A stretch of DNA of 64,000 nt from Icerya purchasi (GCA_039619475.1 CM077116.1:32561183-32625182); one strand, 5' to 3'. Positions 1 through 9,699 are shown, numbered from the stretch's first letter. The notes: generated by a model not told the origin, from the sequence alone. Program-made: numbers and translations.

Positions 1-1094
1 ATTTTGCAGATCTCTCCAATCCTCCCAATGTATTCTACTTTCCTTTTTCCTCTAAATCCCTTTCCTATCCAACAGTTATACAGGAATTCCATAATTATAT
101 CGAATCCCGTTTTCCTTCCCATATTGCTATTTTTACGGATGGTTCGAAGGGGCCTAATGGAGTTGGAGCTTCTTTCATCATTCCGAGCATTAATTTCTCT
201 GAATCTTTTCGTCTCCCTTCCTTTTGTACTATCTTTACGGCCGAGTTAACGGCCATTTTACGTGCCATAATCCATATTTCCTCACATCGTTCTTCTTCTA
301 AATTTTTAATTATCTCCGACTCCATGTGTGCTCTTAAAGCTATTTCCTCTCATTTCCCCTCTCACTCCTCTGACCTTTTCATCCTCCGTATTCGCTCTCT
401 CATTCACACTCTCTTCTCACTTCACGCTATCCGCATTGAAATGCTCTGGGTCCCCAGTCATATGGGGATAGAGGGTAACGAAATGGCTGATTCTTTGGCT
501 CAGATTGCTGTATCCTCCCGCTTTTTTTTCTCTAAAATTCCCGTTTCGAATTTACTCCCATTGTGCAAAAAGTTTCACGTTAGATTTTGGTCAGATTTTT
601 ACGTTTCCTCCTTTTTTAATCATTCTTCCTTTTATTTTTCCATCCAACCTAATCTTCCCACGCGGCCTTGGTTTTACGATTTTCCTTCGCTTCACCGCTC
701 CGTTATTGTTCCTATTATCCGTTTACGTCTGAATCATACTCTTCTTCCTTCCTCACGCTTTCGTTTTCATCTCGCTCTTTCCCCTTATTGCCCTCTTCAT
801 CCTGACGACGTAGCCGTCTGTGATCCTGACCATATCCTCTTTGAATGTCCATCCCTCGTGAACGAACGTACCTCTTTGTATTCCAATCTGCTGTCACTCA
901 AACTCCCTACTCCTTATTGTGCCTCGTATATCTTATCGTTTCCGTCGATCTCAGTTGTTCCTATCCTCAGTTCCTTTATCTTATCAATAGCTGACCGAAT
1001 CTACATTTAACTGATCCTTCTCCTTCCTTTCGTTTCTGGGCGAAGATACTTTGTTGATATGCCCAAAGGGGGGTTTAAAAAAAAAAAAAAAAAA
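1..1094 (+). mobile_element. Family A non-LTR element, copy 1, with 3' hairpin and poly(A)
   Basis: The coding part is followed by a short UTR (1011-1076) ending TTTCTGGG..ATGCCCAAAGGGG and then an A tract of about 18 nt (1077-1094). The same GGG..GCCC terminal signature stands next to the A tract of other family A copies in both orientations. The 5' end lies outside the window. A family B element starts directly after the A tract. Confidence 0.8.
3..1010 (+). CDS. Non-LTR retrotransposon ORF2, 3' part: RNase H domain and C-terminal region (family A, copy 1)
   Basis: The frame is open from the window edge, so the protein is truncated only by the window. It encodes the C-terminal third of a reverse-transcriptase polyprotein. 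About residues 40-165 form an RNase H domain: IFTDGSKGPNGVGASF carries the first Asp, FTAELTAIL the Glu, LIISDSMCAL the second Asp, and WVPSHMGIEGNEMADSLA the last Asp, so all four acidic residues are present. RNase H removes the RNA strand during target-primed reverse transcription. A region rich in Phe, Ser and Pro follows, with a C/H cluster (CPLHP..CDPDHILFECPS) like the terminal zinc knuckle of R1/Jockey-like elements. The same layout recurs at 1850, 15183, 58483, 62113 and 62685. No stop or frameshift is visible, so the copy is fairly young. The R1/Jockey affinity is inferred from motifs only. Confidence 0.85.
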   Translation, partial: FADLSNPPNVFYFPFSSKSLSYPTVIQEFHNYIESRFPSHIAIFTDGSKGPNGVGASFIIPSINFSESFRLPSFCTIFTAELTAILRAIIHISSHRSSSKFLIISDSMCALKAISSHFPSHSSDLFILRIRSLIHTLFSLHAIRIEMLWVPSHMGIEGNEMADSLAQIAVSSRFFFSKIPVSNLLPLCKKFHVRFWSDFYVSSFFNHSSFYFSIQPNLPTRPWFYDFPSLHRSVIVPIIRLRLNHTLLPSSRFRFHLALSPYCPLHPDDVAVCDPDHILFECPSLVNERTSLYSNLLSLKLPTPYCASYILSFPSISVVPILSSFILSIADRIYI

Positions 1095-1818
1095 TACAGA
1101 AGAGGTGTTTGAAACTCATACTTCCTCATTGGAAGCAAAACGTCCCTGGATCAACATGGTGGAAGGAAAACAATGAAATGTCCCCCAAGATGTACTATTA
1201 CTATTACAGACTACTAGAATTTAACGTCAATAATATAAAATTACCATCTAGGCAAAAAACTAGATTGACAAGAAACCAAAGTAATACATACTACATCTAT
1301 CCTCGTGGGGTAAATCTGCGAATTGATAATACGGATAATTCGGTTTTAATTAAATTAATAAGTACAATCCCGAATCATATATTAGAGGAAAAAAGAATTG
1401 GTGTGTGGAAAAAGGAGGTGGAAAATTGGTTAAAGGAATGGTGCAAAGATTAAACAACAAGCTACGTTCTGAATCTCTCTACCTTTTAATGCTCCTTTCT
1501 TTTTACGTTTTTGTTTTTGACTTCCTAGTGTCTTTACCGGACATTAAGTCGTAAAGAAGATTATGTTTCCTATTTTAAATATTGAGCTGTCGGCATGTAA
1601 TAATGTACAGATACGTATTACGGGGCGTGTTACGTAGTTGCATGCGTATATATATTTATACTTAATCTTAACGCTAGAGTACTAATATTATGATTATAGA
1701 ATAAGTTAAGATAAATTATAATTTTTATATTGTATATATTTTTTTTTTGAATAAACGTTAATAAGAGTGTCGGGCACTCACACAACGGGCATATTTGCCC
1801 TGTGAGACCCACAACTTA

Positions 1819-1849
<31 letters not shown>
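1095..1849 (+). mobile_element. Family B non-LTR element, copy 1, with 3' hairpin and poly(A)
   Basis: The element comprises the C-terminal coding fragment, a 3' UTR of about 370 bp and a terminal hairpin. GGG at 1772-1774 pairs with CCC at 1808-1810, CTCAC at 1777-1781 with GTGAG at 1802-1806, and GGGC at 1787-1790 with GCCC at 1797-1800. ACAACTTATT and an A tract of about 26 nt follow. Nearly the same 3' end occurs at 3655, 38441 and 51625, which defines the family. AATAAA (1750-1755) could act as a polyadenylation signal. Confidence 0.8.
1097..1453 (+). CDS. Family B non-LTR retrotransposon, C-terminal fragment
   Basis: This 118-codon open frame begins right after the poly(A) of family A copy 1 and ends with TAA. 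It is recognisable by comparison with the antisense frame at 51934-52475. Both share WW(K/R)E(N/K)NEMSP(K/R)MYY, a YRLLE/HRLLE block, (I/F)I(Y/R)PRG(V/I)N..IDN, and a closing IG(V/T)WK...W segment. The longer copy also shows LRVYYNAIVLSRIMYG, the region found downstream of the RT domain in many non-LTR elements. Family B lacks an RNase H domain in what can be seen. The fragment is 5'-truncated, so no catalytic residue is present. The clade cannot be assigned. Confidence 0.6.
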   Translation, partial: QKRCLKLILPHWKQNVPGSTWWKENNEMSPKMYYYYYRLLEFNVNNIKLPSRQKTRLTRNQSNTYYIYPRGVNLRIDNTDNSVLIKLISTIPNHILEEKRIGVWKKEVENWLKEWCKD

Positions 1850-1850
<1 letters not shown>

Positions 1851-2769
1851 CAGACAGGAATTCCGCAGTTATATCAATTCTGATTTTCCCTTGCATGTAA
1901 CTGTGTTTACAGATGGCTCGAAGAAACCGGATGGTGTCGGTGCTTCGTTTATCCTCCCAGATTTTGGCGTTTCAGAATCGTTCTGCTTACCTTCTTTCTG
2001 CTCCATATTCATAGCCGAATTGATGGCTATCCTACGTTCCATTATTTCCATTTCCTCTAATCACATTTCCTCCAAATTCTTGATTATATCGGACTCCATA
2101 ACCGCCCTTCAGGCCATTTGCTCTCCCCTTCCTGATTATTCCTGTGATTTCATTTTACTCCGCATTCGCTCACTTATCCACGATTCTATTCAAATTGATT
2201 TGCTGTGGGTTCCTAGCCATTCGGGCATCTGCGGTAATGAAGCGGCGGACTCATTGGCTCGGGCTGCTGCCTATTCTCACTTCTTTTTTAAAAAAGTCCC
2301 TTCGTCCAATATCCTTCCTCTGTGCAAAGATTTTCATCTTAGGTTTTGGTCGGATATGTACGTTTCCTCTTTCTCTAACAATCGTTCTTTCTATCTGTCT
2401 GTCCAACCTAGTCTTCCTGCCAATCCGTGGTTCTCTTTGTTTCCTTCACTTCGCCGTTCTGTTGTTGTCTCCGTTATTCGCTTACGCTTTAACCATTCTC
2501 TGTTGCCTTCCTCCCGTTTTCGTTTTTCCTTGGTTTCCTCTCCATATTGTCCTCTCCACTCGAACGAAGAGCATGTTTGCGATGCGGACCATGTGTTCTT
2601 TGAGTGTTCATCTCTTTCTGCTGAGTGCTCGGCTTTCTACTTTAGTTTGCTGGGACTTGGTCTTCCTACTCCGTACTGCGCCTCTTATGTTCTATCTCTT
2701 CTCTCTCCACAAATTGTTCCTATTATTTGTTCCTTTTTCCTAAAAATATCTGATCGTATCAGGATATAA
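1850..2769 (+). CDS. Family A retrotransposon ORF2 fragment: RNase H and C-terminal domain (copy 2)
   Basis: The frame is open from the end of the preceding poly(A) to a TAA at 2769, about 305 codons. RNase H motifs are in order: VFTDGSKKPDGVGASFI, FIAELMAIL, LIISDSITAL and WVPSHSGICGNEAADSLA, with the acidic residues intact. The C-terminal part ends with a C/H cluster (CPLHS..CDADHVFFECSS) and the family signature LPTPYCASYVLS. It closely matches copy 1 and has no frameshift. The copy is 5'-truncated upstream of RNase H, so it is a dead-on-arrival insertion. An ATG at 1795 would include lysines encoded by the A tract and is not a genuine start. Confidence 0.85.
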
Positions 2770-2849
2770 GTGATTCCTTCCTATTCTAATTGTTTCTGGG
2801 TAAAGGTCCCTGGTTGACAAGCCCAAAAAAAAAAAAAAAAAAAAAAAAA
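1850..2849 (+). mobile_element. Family A non-LTR element, copy 2, 5'-truncated
   Basis: The element begins where the family B A tract ends and finishes with its own A tract (2825-2849). The terminal UTR reads TTTCTGGG (to 2800), then GTC at 2806-2808, GAC at 2816-2818 and GCCC at 2821-2824. This is the family A hairpin arrangement. It is the third member of a head-to-tail chain filling 1-2849. Confidence 0.8.
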
Positions 2850-3238
2850 GACTAGATGAGTTAATTCGCAATAACACGGCTCTCTATTTTATTCTAAACT
2901 AACGGTACATTACCGAATCCTTATCAATTAATAACAGGTAGACGCTACAGCGCTGATCTTTACACACGGCTCACGCGGCCGACCGACACTATCCTGTTGT
3001 CGCAGACCGCACATACCAGGACACTTACACAACTCCTTAACACTACCGAAATTCGACGAGAATCGGAAATTACCTATTCGGTCGTGTAAATATCCCGGCC
3101 GTATTCTCTGACGACGATAAATAATACGATGATGCCGAGAGATCGAAAATTAATGATTTTAATCGGAGAATAATTTCTAGCTCGATATCATCGCTAGATA
3201 GCTCCGTAAATACCGAATTCGTATCAATATATATGCAG
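2850..3238. other. Noncoding stretch with a terminal motif shared with two other sites
   Basis: No open frame is visible. The first part is richer in CG dinucleotides than the surroundings. The last 90 bases (about 3150-3238: AATGATTTTAATCGGAG, TTTCTAGCTC, ACCGAATTCGTATCAATATA) resemble 10700-10790 and 16425-16530. All three end in a run of TA. This suggests three ends of one undefined repeat family. Confidence 0.35.
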
Positions 3239-3419
3239 TGTGCAACATAAACATTGAGACAAAGGTTAAAAAAAAATGAAACGGGTGATATACGGAGGAA
3301 AAACGTTTAAACGAATTTCCTTGTGGGAAATAGCTCAGATCATGGAGATGTCTTAGAAGGACGTAACTAGTTACCTACACAAGTAATGTATTCATCCAGG
3401 CGAAGGTAATGAAAAACGA

Positions 3420-3530
3420 TTTTCTATTTACCATACACAGTATTTATTGTACATTAGTGATTCTTAACAAAGGTTTGTGATGGGAAAATTATGATATGTA
3501 GTTCTTAGTTTCTAGATGATCAACGTGACG
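3420..3530 (+). repeat. Direct repeat, second copy at about 5795-5910
   Basis: TATTTATTG(T/C)ACATTAGTGAT and CTTAACAAAGGT occur at both places, followed by TTCTTAGTTT and GATGATCAACGTG, in the same orientation. The repeats flank the left Helentron module. The spacing suggests duplicated Helentron end sequence or two insertions of one element. Confidence 0.55.
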
Positions 3531-3651
3531 TGAGAAAACTTCGTCAATGCATGTGTTGTTTCTGGTTGTCGAGATTGATGGGTCGTTGTTCAGTTCGAGA
3601 TTGAATGTTTCACGCATGATCTCGATGAACTGAGATCCTTCGCTGCTTTGT

Positions 3652-3654
<3 letters not shown>

Positions 3655-3685
<31 letters not shown>

Positions 3686-3888
3686 TGGAAATAAGTTTTG
3701 GGTCTCACTGAGCAAGTATGCCCGTTATGTGAGTGCCCAACCTCTTATTATCGTTTATTTGACATACAAAATTTACATGTTATCATTCTTACATCTAACT
3801 ACATCTTAAAACTAAGCTATTTTGCTAAGTACGTCTTATACAAAGTTGCACACATACCTAATGCCACATTTGTGCTGATTATCACATA
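3655..3888 (-). mobile_element. Family B non-LTR element, copy 3 (3' end only, antisense)
   Basis: A T tract (3655-3682) is followed by the reverse complement of the family B terminus: GGGTCTCACTGAGCAAG, TGCCC and GTGAGTGCCCAAC. On the minus strand it forms the same hairpin, CTCAC..GGGCA..TGCTC..GTGAG, including a G-U pair. Only about 200 bp of UTR remains before Helentron endonuclease sequence begins near 3889. The insertion therefore interrupts the Helentron remnant. Confidence 0.7.
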
Positions 3889-5556
3889 CATTATGTTTAT
3901 ATCTCCAGCAAGAACGATGGGTATGATACTCCTTCTCCCTAACAACCTTAAATATACAAGCTTTTGGACCGTATGTCATTAAATTCAACTCAAAGAAATC
4001 TTCAACTGAACGTACTGGTGTTCTTGGTGTGATGTAAACAGAGACAAGTAGAGCTCTTCTTCCGTTAAACGTGGTCTCGATTACGCAGATATCTCATACA
4101 CCGTCATGTGACGTAGACATTCTTTTCACTTGTACTTCTTTTGGATCATATTTTAAAAATTCGTGTTCTGTAGATTGAAGTTCCGATGACGATGCTTCTT
4201 TCTCGTAGATGCACACTCCACCAGCCCGAACCGTGTTGCGTTTGAACTGCGACACGAGACGAAATCCTGGAATTTTAATGCGCTCGTCATTTTCAATCCA
4301 TGTCTCTGTTAGTGACGTGATTCTAAACTTAGTTATTGCAAAATCAGTCGATATGTCTTGATGAGCTCTCAGACTTTGAGTGTTGAACGTGCACAACGAG
4401 AGTGCTGCTGGATGAACGTCAGCCTGGGCGAAGAAGTCACAAGATGTGTTTACAATGGTGATGATTCGGTGGCGTTCTTAGCGTGGGAGCTTGTTACAGA
4501 GATCTTTGTTCACTTGACTACGTACGTGATGAAACTTGTGATCCTTGTTCCGATTAGTCCAGTACAGATCTTCAAGAGAGGTGGCTCTGCTTAGAGCAAC
4601 GTATACCAATTGTGGCTCGTGACTTTTATCGTATTCATATACGACCGTGTTGTACGCCCCACCCTGTGACTTGTGTATCGTTATTGCACATGCCTCGATG
4701 AGTGGAAATTGTGTACACTTGCAACTAATGATCTTGCTACTCAGTTTAATTGTGGCGACGCGCGTATTAATCGGAACCCAGGCGTATTGCAGTTCGGGAT
4801 TTGATTGGACGTGAGGGCGCACTTTGTTCTGATCAACCTCCCGATTTTAGCGTTTCCGAACGATAACCAAAGTCGTATTATTCTTCTGTCAACGGCCCTC
4901 TCGATATAACGGAGTGTTCCGATTGCATCGTTAGCGAGCCCATCGATGATATCGATATTGGATCTGATTATATAGGGCTTTCCGATGAGAAGTTTCAACA
5001 AGTACGGCAATCCACCTGTCTCGTCAGACTTCATCTTGTGTACTTTGGTCCGTGCATTTGCGAGTTGGTTGACATCATGATGTCCGGTGTATTCGTCTTG
5101 AGATTCGTACGGGATTATCCTTTCTCTCGAAATCGATTCACTGTTGTACTGCTCGACATCCGGTGTGCGAAAGAAGAGACGAATTGCTTCAGGAAAGTGC
5201 TCTTCCACGTACTCCCTTGTAACGAATCTGGACTCAATCGTGGCCGTTTCTTCACATGTCAAAGAATCACCGTTGCCGATCTTTGTCAAGATCCCGTAGA
5301 ATCTAACGTCAGTTTGGCGCATTACTTAAACAAGTGGATAGTATTCGAGTGATTGCCACACGATCCCCGAACAAAAATTTGCTTTACTCCGTTTATAGAA
5401 GGGCGTTTGGCACACAGGCGGCAGCTGCCGTAGGTCACCACAAAACACCATGTCCATTCCAGCGAACGGATGATTGTGATCGAGAAGGTACCTACTGTAC
5501 TTCTCACCCTCTTTGTTCTTCTTCTCTTTCACCTTCATTACTTTAAAGGCAAGCAT
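3889..5556 (-). pseudogene. Helentron-type PIF1-like helicase fused to an endonuclease, broken (left copy)
   Basis: Read antisense, helicase motifs appear in order. FCGDLRQLPPV (about 5440) matches the PIF1 motif containing GD.RQL.PV. EACAITIHKSQG (about 4690) matches motif V, and QLVYVALSRATSLEDLYW (about 4600) motif VI. An endonuclease/exonuclease/phosphatase domain follows: CTFNTQSLRAH, SLTETWIEND (about 4310) and IPIVLAGDINI (about 3905). A helicase followed directly by an endonuclease on one polypeptide is typical of Helentrons, a Helitron subgroup. The Walker A region and Rep domain are missing. An in-frame stop at 5326-5328, a frameshift near 4820 and further shifts show it is dead. 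A similar module lies in the opposite direction at 7888-9289. Confidence 0.8.
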
Positions 5557-5925
5557 CTTCTCATCCTCAGTTGTACTAGTGGAAAATAGAGATTCATCAA
5601 GAATTCGTTATATTCCTGGCTCGTTTTCTCCTTTCGCTGACGTTGACTAAACTGCCTCACACGTTCACCGGACGACATCCCGACACACACTGACTGGTTT
5701 GACTATCACAGTAGCTTACTTATAAAGACAATTCCTGCCACAAAATTCCCTTATCATATTCCAAATTTAAATCGTCTAGGAAATGGATTAAAAAACTATT
5801 TTTTATTTAACATACATAGTATTTATTGCACATTAGTGATACTTAACAAAGGTCTGCGATGGGAAAAGTACGATATGTGGTTCTTAGTTTCCGGATGATC
5901 AACGTGTATTTCTAGTCAAGTGATT

Positions 5926-6070
5926 GATGACGTCACTTCCATTACACTTTTCAGATGCGCAAACTCCCCATCGATGACGTCACTTCCGTTACATGTTTTT
6001 AATGGTACAAACCGCCTTTGATGATGTCACTTCCACGTCCGTTACATTTTCTGGTGGCGCAAATTCTAAA
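5926..6070 (+). repeat. Three tandem units of about 47 bp, each with a CRE-like TGACGTCA core
   Basis: Units start at 5926, 5973 and 6020. The first two are exactly 47 bases and the last about 51. Each begins GATGACGTCACTTCC (third unit GATGATGTCACTTCC) and contains GTTACA/ATTACA and GCGCAAA or a close variant. The palindrome TGACGTCA is intact in two units and changed by one base in the third. Confidence 0.8.
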
Positions 6071-6213
6071 ATGACCCCCATAACTAAGCCATATCCATGT
6101 CAAAAAGCAGGTATAAATATCTAATTTATTGAAAAATGAACAAATGAACACCGCTGATCACAAATATAATAAAAAAAAAAAAAAGAAAAAATAAACGTAA
6201 AACAAAAAAATTA

Positions 6214-7532
6214 CAGCCGATACGAAAAAAATAGGCAACATAAATATTGAGACAGCAACATAAACATTAAGAACTAATTTAAAATAACGGCTTCTTAATA
6301 TTTTGTATGCAAACTTTTTGCATGAATTACAGCACTCAAGCGTTGCGGCAACAAACCAGTTTTTCAACATACAATACAGGAATTTGAGCTAATTCTTCTT
6401 ACAACCGCTGCTTCAGATGGGTAGCACTAGTAATGAGAGTTTTCCGAACCTATCAATCTAAATAATCCCATCTATGTTCGATTGGATTAGAATCGGGTAA
6501 TTGAGGTGATGTCTCGAGTACACGCGAGCAATTATATAACAGTCATAGACGCGTTTTATGCGCCTTGTGTTTACAATCGTTATCCTGGTAAAAGTTAAAC
6601 ATTTTCCTGATGCTCAATTTTTCAGCAGACGCATGTAAATTGTGCCACAATATATCAATATACATATCCGCATTAATTTTATCATCAATAAATACCAGCA
6701 AGCCGACACTGCAGGCTGCAGAACACCACCAAACCATGACGATTCCACTGCCGTGTTTAACTGTTATATTGAGAGATTCTTTTTTTCTAACTTGGTATTC
6801 GGCTTTCTCCACATCTTTCCCTTTCCATCGCTCCCAAAAATATTGAATTTCAACTCATCATAAAAGAGTACATTATTCCAGAAATTTTCAGTAACATCAC
6901 TATACTTTAATGCGAATCCTAGGCGTTTTTTATGATTCACCGTACTAATAAAAAGTTTGCATCTAACGGTACGCGAATTATAACCCGTCTTTTAAAGAAC
7001 TCGGCGTATCGTTTGCTCTGAAATTGTACTGCTACTTCTTGCGCATAACTGGGTAGCAACTATAGGGGCACTTATTTTTGGATTTTTTGCAACACAACGC
7101 ACTATAAAATGCTCATCTTGAGCTGACAGCTTCGCAGGTCGTCCAGATGACTTCTTACAATCAATTCTGCTTTTTTTTATTAATAATTCTATAAACAGTA
7201 GCTCGCGACATTTTTAATAAAGAAGTAACCTCCTGAACCGGTTTTTCTTCCGCATGACGGAACAGCACTAGTTGACGCTTATCGAACGAAGTGTTTGACT
7301 TTTTTGACATTTTTATTTCGAACGTGCAAAAACTTTAAATTTATACGTACGTACTAGCTAGCTGCGTACTATGAAATAATTATTAAACAACGTAAAGTAT
7401 TGCTCACGCACATGCATGCATTATTAGCGTTTGCAGTGAATCAGGAAAAACCCAGCGTCGTCGGTAATAGAGAGTCATGCTGTCTTAATGTTTATGTTGC
7501 AGTCTCGTTACCTACTTTTTTCGTAAGGGCCG
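6214..7532 (-). mobile_element. Tc1-like DNA transposon with terminal inverted repeats at a TA site
   Basis: The left end CAGCCGATACGAAAAAAATAG and the reverse complement of the right end CGGCCCTTACGAAAAAAGTAG match. The match continues inward through GGCAAC/GGTAAC to GCAACATAAACATTAAGA, for about 48 bases with a 9-base insertion on the left. Both ends are flanked by TA (6212-6213 and 7533-7534), the Tc1/mariner target. Length is 1319 bp. A broken transposase runs antisense inside. The insertion lies between two inverted Helentron remnants. Confidence 0.85.
6295..7310 (-). pseudogene. Tc1-like transposase, frameshifted
   Basis: The frame begins at ATG 7310 with MSKKSNTSFDKRQLVLFRHA and continues through a helix-turn-helix (EVTSLLKMSRATVYRIINK) that would bind the inverted repeats. 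Catalytic segments follow: FYDELKFNIF (first Asp), VKHGSGIVMVW, then FYQDNDCKHKA (second Asp) and SPQLPDSNPIEHRWDYLD (the Glu of a DD34E-type triad). The end is HAKSLHTKY plus TAA at 6295. Stops near 7160 and several frame changes (near 6820, 6460 and 6330) break the ORF. The length matches the usual 330-350 residues. The transposase would act in the nucleus by cut-and-paste, but this copy cannot. Confidence 0.8.
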
Positions 7533-7547
7533 TATTTTTTTTGACAT

Positions 7548-7726
7548 TTTTATGTCTTTGCTTTGACACATAAACTTGAAAAGCGTCACGAAATGGAGCG
7601 TCACGAAATGAATCGTCACAGAAAATCGTTACGAAAATTTCATGTCTTTACTTGGATACGACTGATTACTAATATTTTCATGTCTCTTTACTTTGTCACA
7701 TAAACTTGAAAAGCGTCAAAAAATGG
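7548..7726 (+). repeat. Direct repeat of about 50 bp, spaced about 127 bp
   Basis: The block ATGTCTTTGCTTTGACACATAA..GAAAAGCGTCACGAAATGGAG at 7548-7600 recurs at 7674-7726 with few changes. CGTCACGAAATG/CGTCACAGAAAATCG sub-motifs lie between the copies. The region separates the Tc1 element from the right Helentron module and has no coding signal. Confidence 0.6.
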
Positions 7727-7887
7727 AGAAGTGTTTCCTATAGCGACTTCTTATGAAAACTATAGGGTTGTGTATTTCACACGTCATTTCCTTGTTTACA
7801 TTTGCTGAGCGCACAAAACAATTACCGTAGTAATTATAAATTAAATGTAACTTTAGCCTCGTGTAAACCGTTTCTTTCCCATGAAAA

Positions 7888-9289
7888 GTGTCATGGATTC
7901 CGAAGCGAACGAGAGACCAACTCGCGTCAGCTCGCACCAAGATGCACAAGATGAAGCTTGACAAGACGGGTGGTTTACCATGGAAGATCGAGCTCCTTAT
8001 TGACAAGCCGTACATGGTGCGAGTAAACATCGACGTCACCGACGGTCTCGTGAAGGGCGCGATAGACCTGCTGCAGTACATCGAATGCTCTCGCGAAACC
8101 GGCAAGATAATTCGACTTTGGCTAAAATTCGATAACGTTAAAATCGGTAAATTACTACGATCGGAAGTTCGGATAGATACTGTGTAGCGTATCCGTGTAT
8201 CTAAGAGCATTGGGCGCCGATCGGCTTTCGTTCGTCAACGGTGCGACATTTCTGCTCACACCTGCTTGCGCGATATCGATTCACAAATCGCAAGGCAGTA
8301 CATACCCGGCGGTGGTATACGAATACTCAAAATCGCACGACCAGCAATTCGTGTACGTCGCTCTGTATCGATGTTCTTTGTACGAAGGGTTATTCCTAAC
8401 GAATAGGAATGGCGACCACCGATTTTACCACGGACGCGAAAAACAGTTGAAAGACATTAGAACTGAGGTTGAACGTCTTACGCGTCATCGTTTAAGCACG
8501 CATGCTTCCCGCTGTCGAGATTTTGTGGATCGTTCGCGTACTCGGTCTGTCGATGCTCTCACACTATGTTCACTCAACGTTCAGTTGTTGCGCTCACACT
8601 CGCTCGATATAACGTGTGACTTTGTTATACCTTCGTGCAGTCTACTCGCTCTCTCTGAAACGTGGTTATCAAACGCCGATTTCGATAAATTTGAACTTGA
8701 AAGTTACTCGCTCGTAAATCGACGCAAACGCGACAACGGCAAGATGGCTGGTGGTATAGCGATTTACGAAAGGAAATTGGATTCGGACGCTCTGAAGAGC
8801 CGCAGTCGGCCACTGATTCGTATCAATTAGGAAAAAAGTGGTCTCGAAAAATGTAACGTGATATCGATGGACGTCGGTGATATATGCAAAGCCGAAACGA
8901 TGATCGATGGAGAGCGTCTGTTAGTCGTAGCGATGTACCTCTCAAACGGGGCAACGTTGAACGATAAGATCAATTTCTTCGAGCGTTACCTACTGACGTA
9001 CTCGATCAAGCTGAAAGGTCTGTTTCTCTTTATCGATGAAATAAAGCTGTACGATTTACCGATCACAGTCTGTGGTGATTTCAACATCGATTTCCGCTCG
9101 GACGATGGATTGCGATTCCGTCAATTCATGAGTGAAACGTTCGGTTGTGAGATGGGTGGACCTTTCGACAACGCGAAATATGACATGCATCGACGGAATC
9201 TTTACTCGAAACGTATCGAACGTACAAACGTTAGCTTATGTGTCGTACTTTTCTCACCATCGGCCATTACTCAGTATTACTACCCCTAA
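7888..9289 (+). pseudogene. Helentron-type PIF1-like helicase plus endonuclease, broken (right copy)
   Basis: The sequence parallels the left copy but runs the other way. QLASARTKMHKMKLDKTGGL matches QLANARTKVHKMKSDETGGL of the left copy. Motif V is CAISIHKSQG (about 8270) and motif VI QQFVYVALY (about 8345), where the usual Ser-Arg is lost. The endonuclease follows with LCSLNVQLLRSH, LLALSETWLSNADF (about 8650), MAGGIAIYER and PITVCGDFNIDF (about 9065). Frame breaks lie near 8187 and 8830. The 5' part, including Walker A, is absent, so both copies start at about the same point of the ancestral protein. Helentron identity is inferred from the helicase-endonuclease order. Confidence 0.8.
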
Positions 9290-9362
9290 CGATAATGATG
9301 TAAATAAGGAACCTTGTACTAGCGGTAGTAGTTGTTAAATATATATTTTTTCAAATACATTG

Positions 9363-9460
9363 AAATATAATACGTACAAAGCATTTAGAGGTGCAGTACG
9401 TAGGTTCAATCTCGAAATTATACGTTGCAATATAATATGTACAAGGCATTTAGAGGTTGC
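9363..9460 (+). repeat. Short direct repeat in the 3' flank of the right Helentron copy
   Basis: AATATAATACGTACAAAGCATTTAGAGG at about 9366 recurs as AATATAATATGTACAAGGCATTTAGAGG at about 9430, spaced 65 bases. No protein-coding meaning is visible. Confidence 0.6.
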
Positions 9461-9699
9461 ACGGCGACATTCTTATATCGACGGAGGCCGCGAAGCGAAC
9501 GACATTCTAATGTCGGCGGATTCCTGAATGGCTGTACAAAGCCTACTTCTTTTACGGGAAAACATGAAAATGTCTCACTGTGTTGCGGACTTGTACGCAA
9601 GCTGTTTTAATTAATTATCCATCTTTTATTTACTTATACTATCTTAGCATCTTAGTCTTAAATAAACTTAACAGACATTCGACTACTACGCGATTATCT

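Noticed and set aside
1630..1812. Minus-strand frame beginning MGLTGQICPLCECPT
   Set aside because: It is a translation of the family B 3' hairpin and UTR. Similar peptides appear at 3698 and 38474 only because the same UTR recurs.
1795..1849. An upstream ATG that would extend family A copy 2 through a lysine run
   Set aside because: The lysines are encoded by the poly(A) tail of the preceding family B element and the ATG lies in its hairpin. It is not a real N-terminus.
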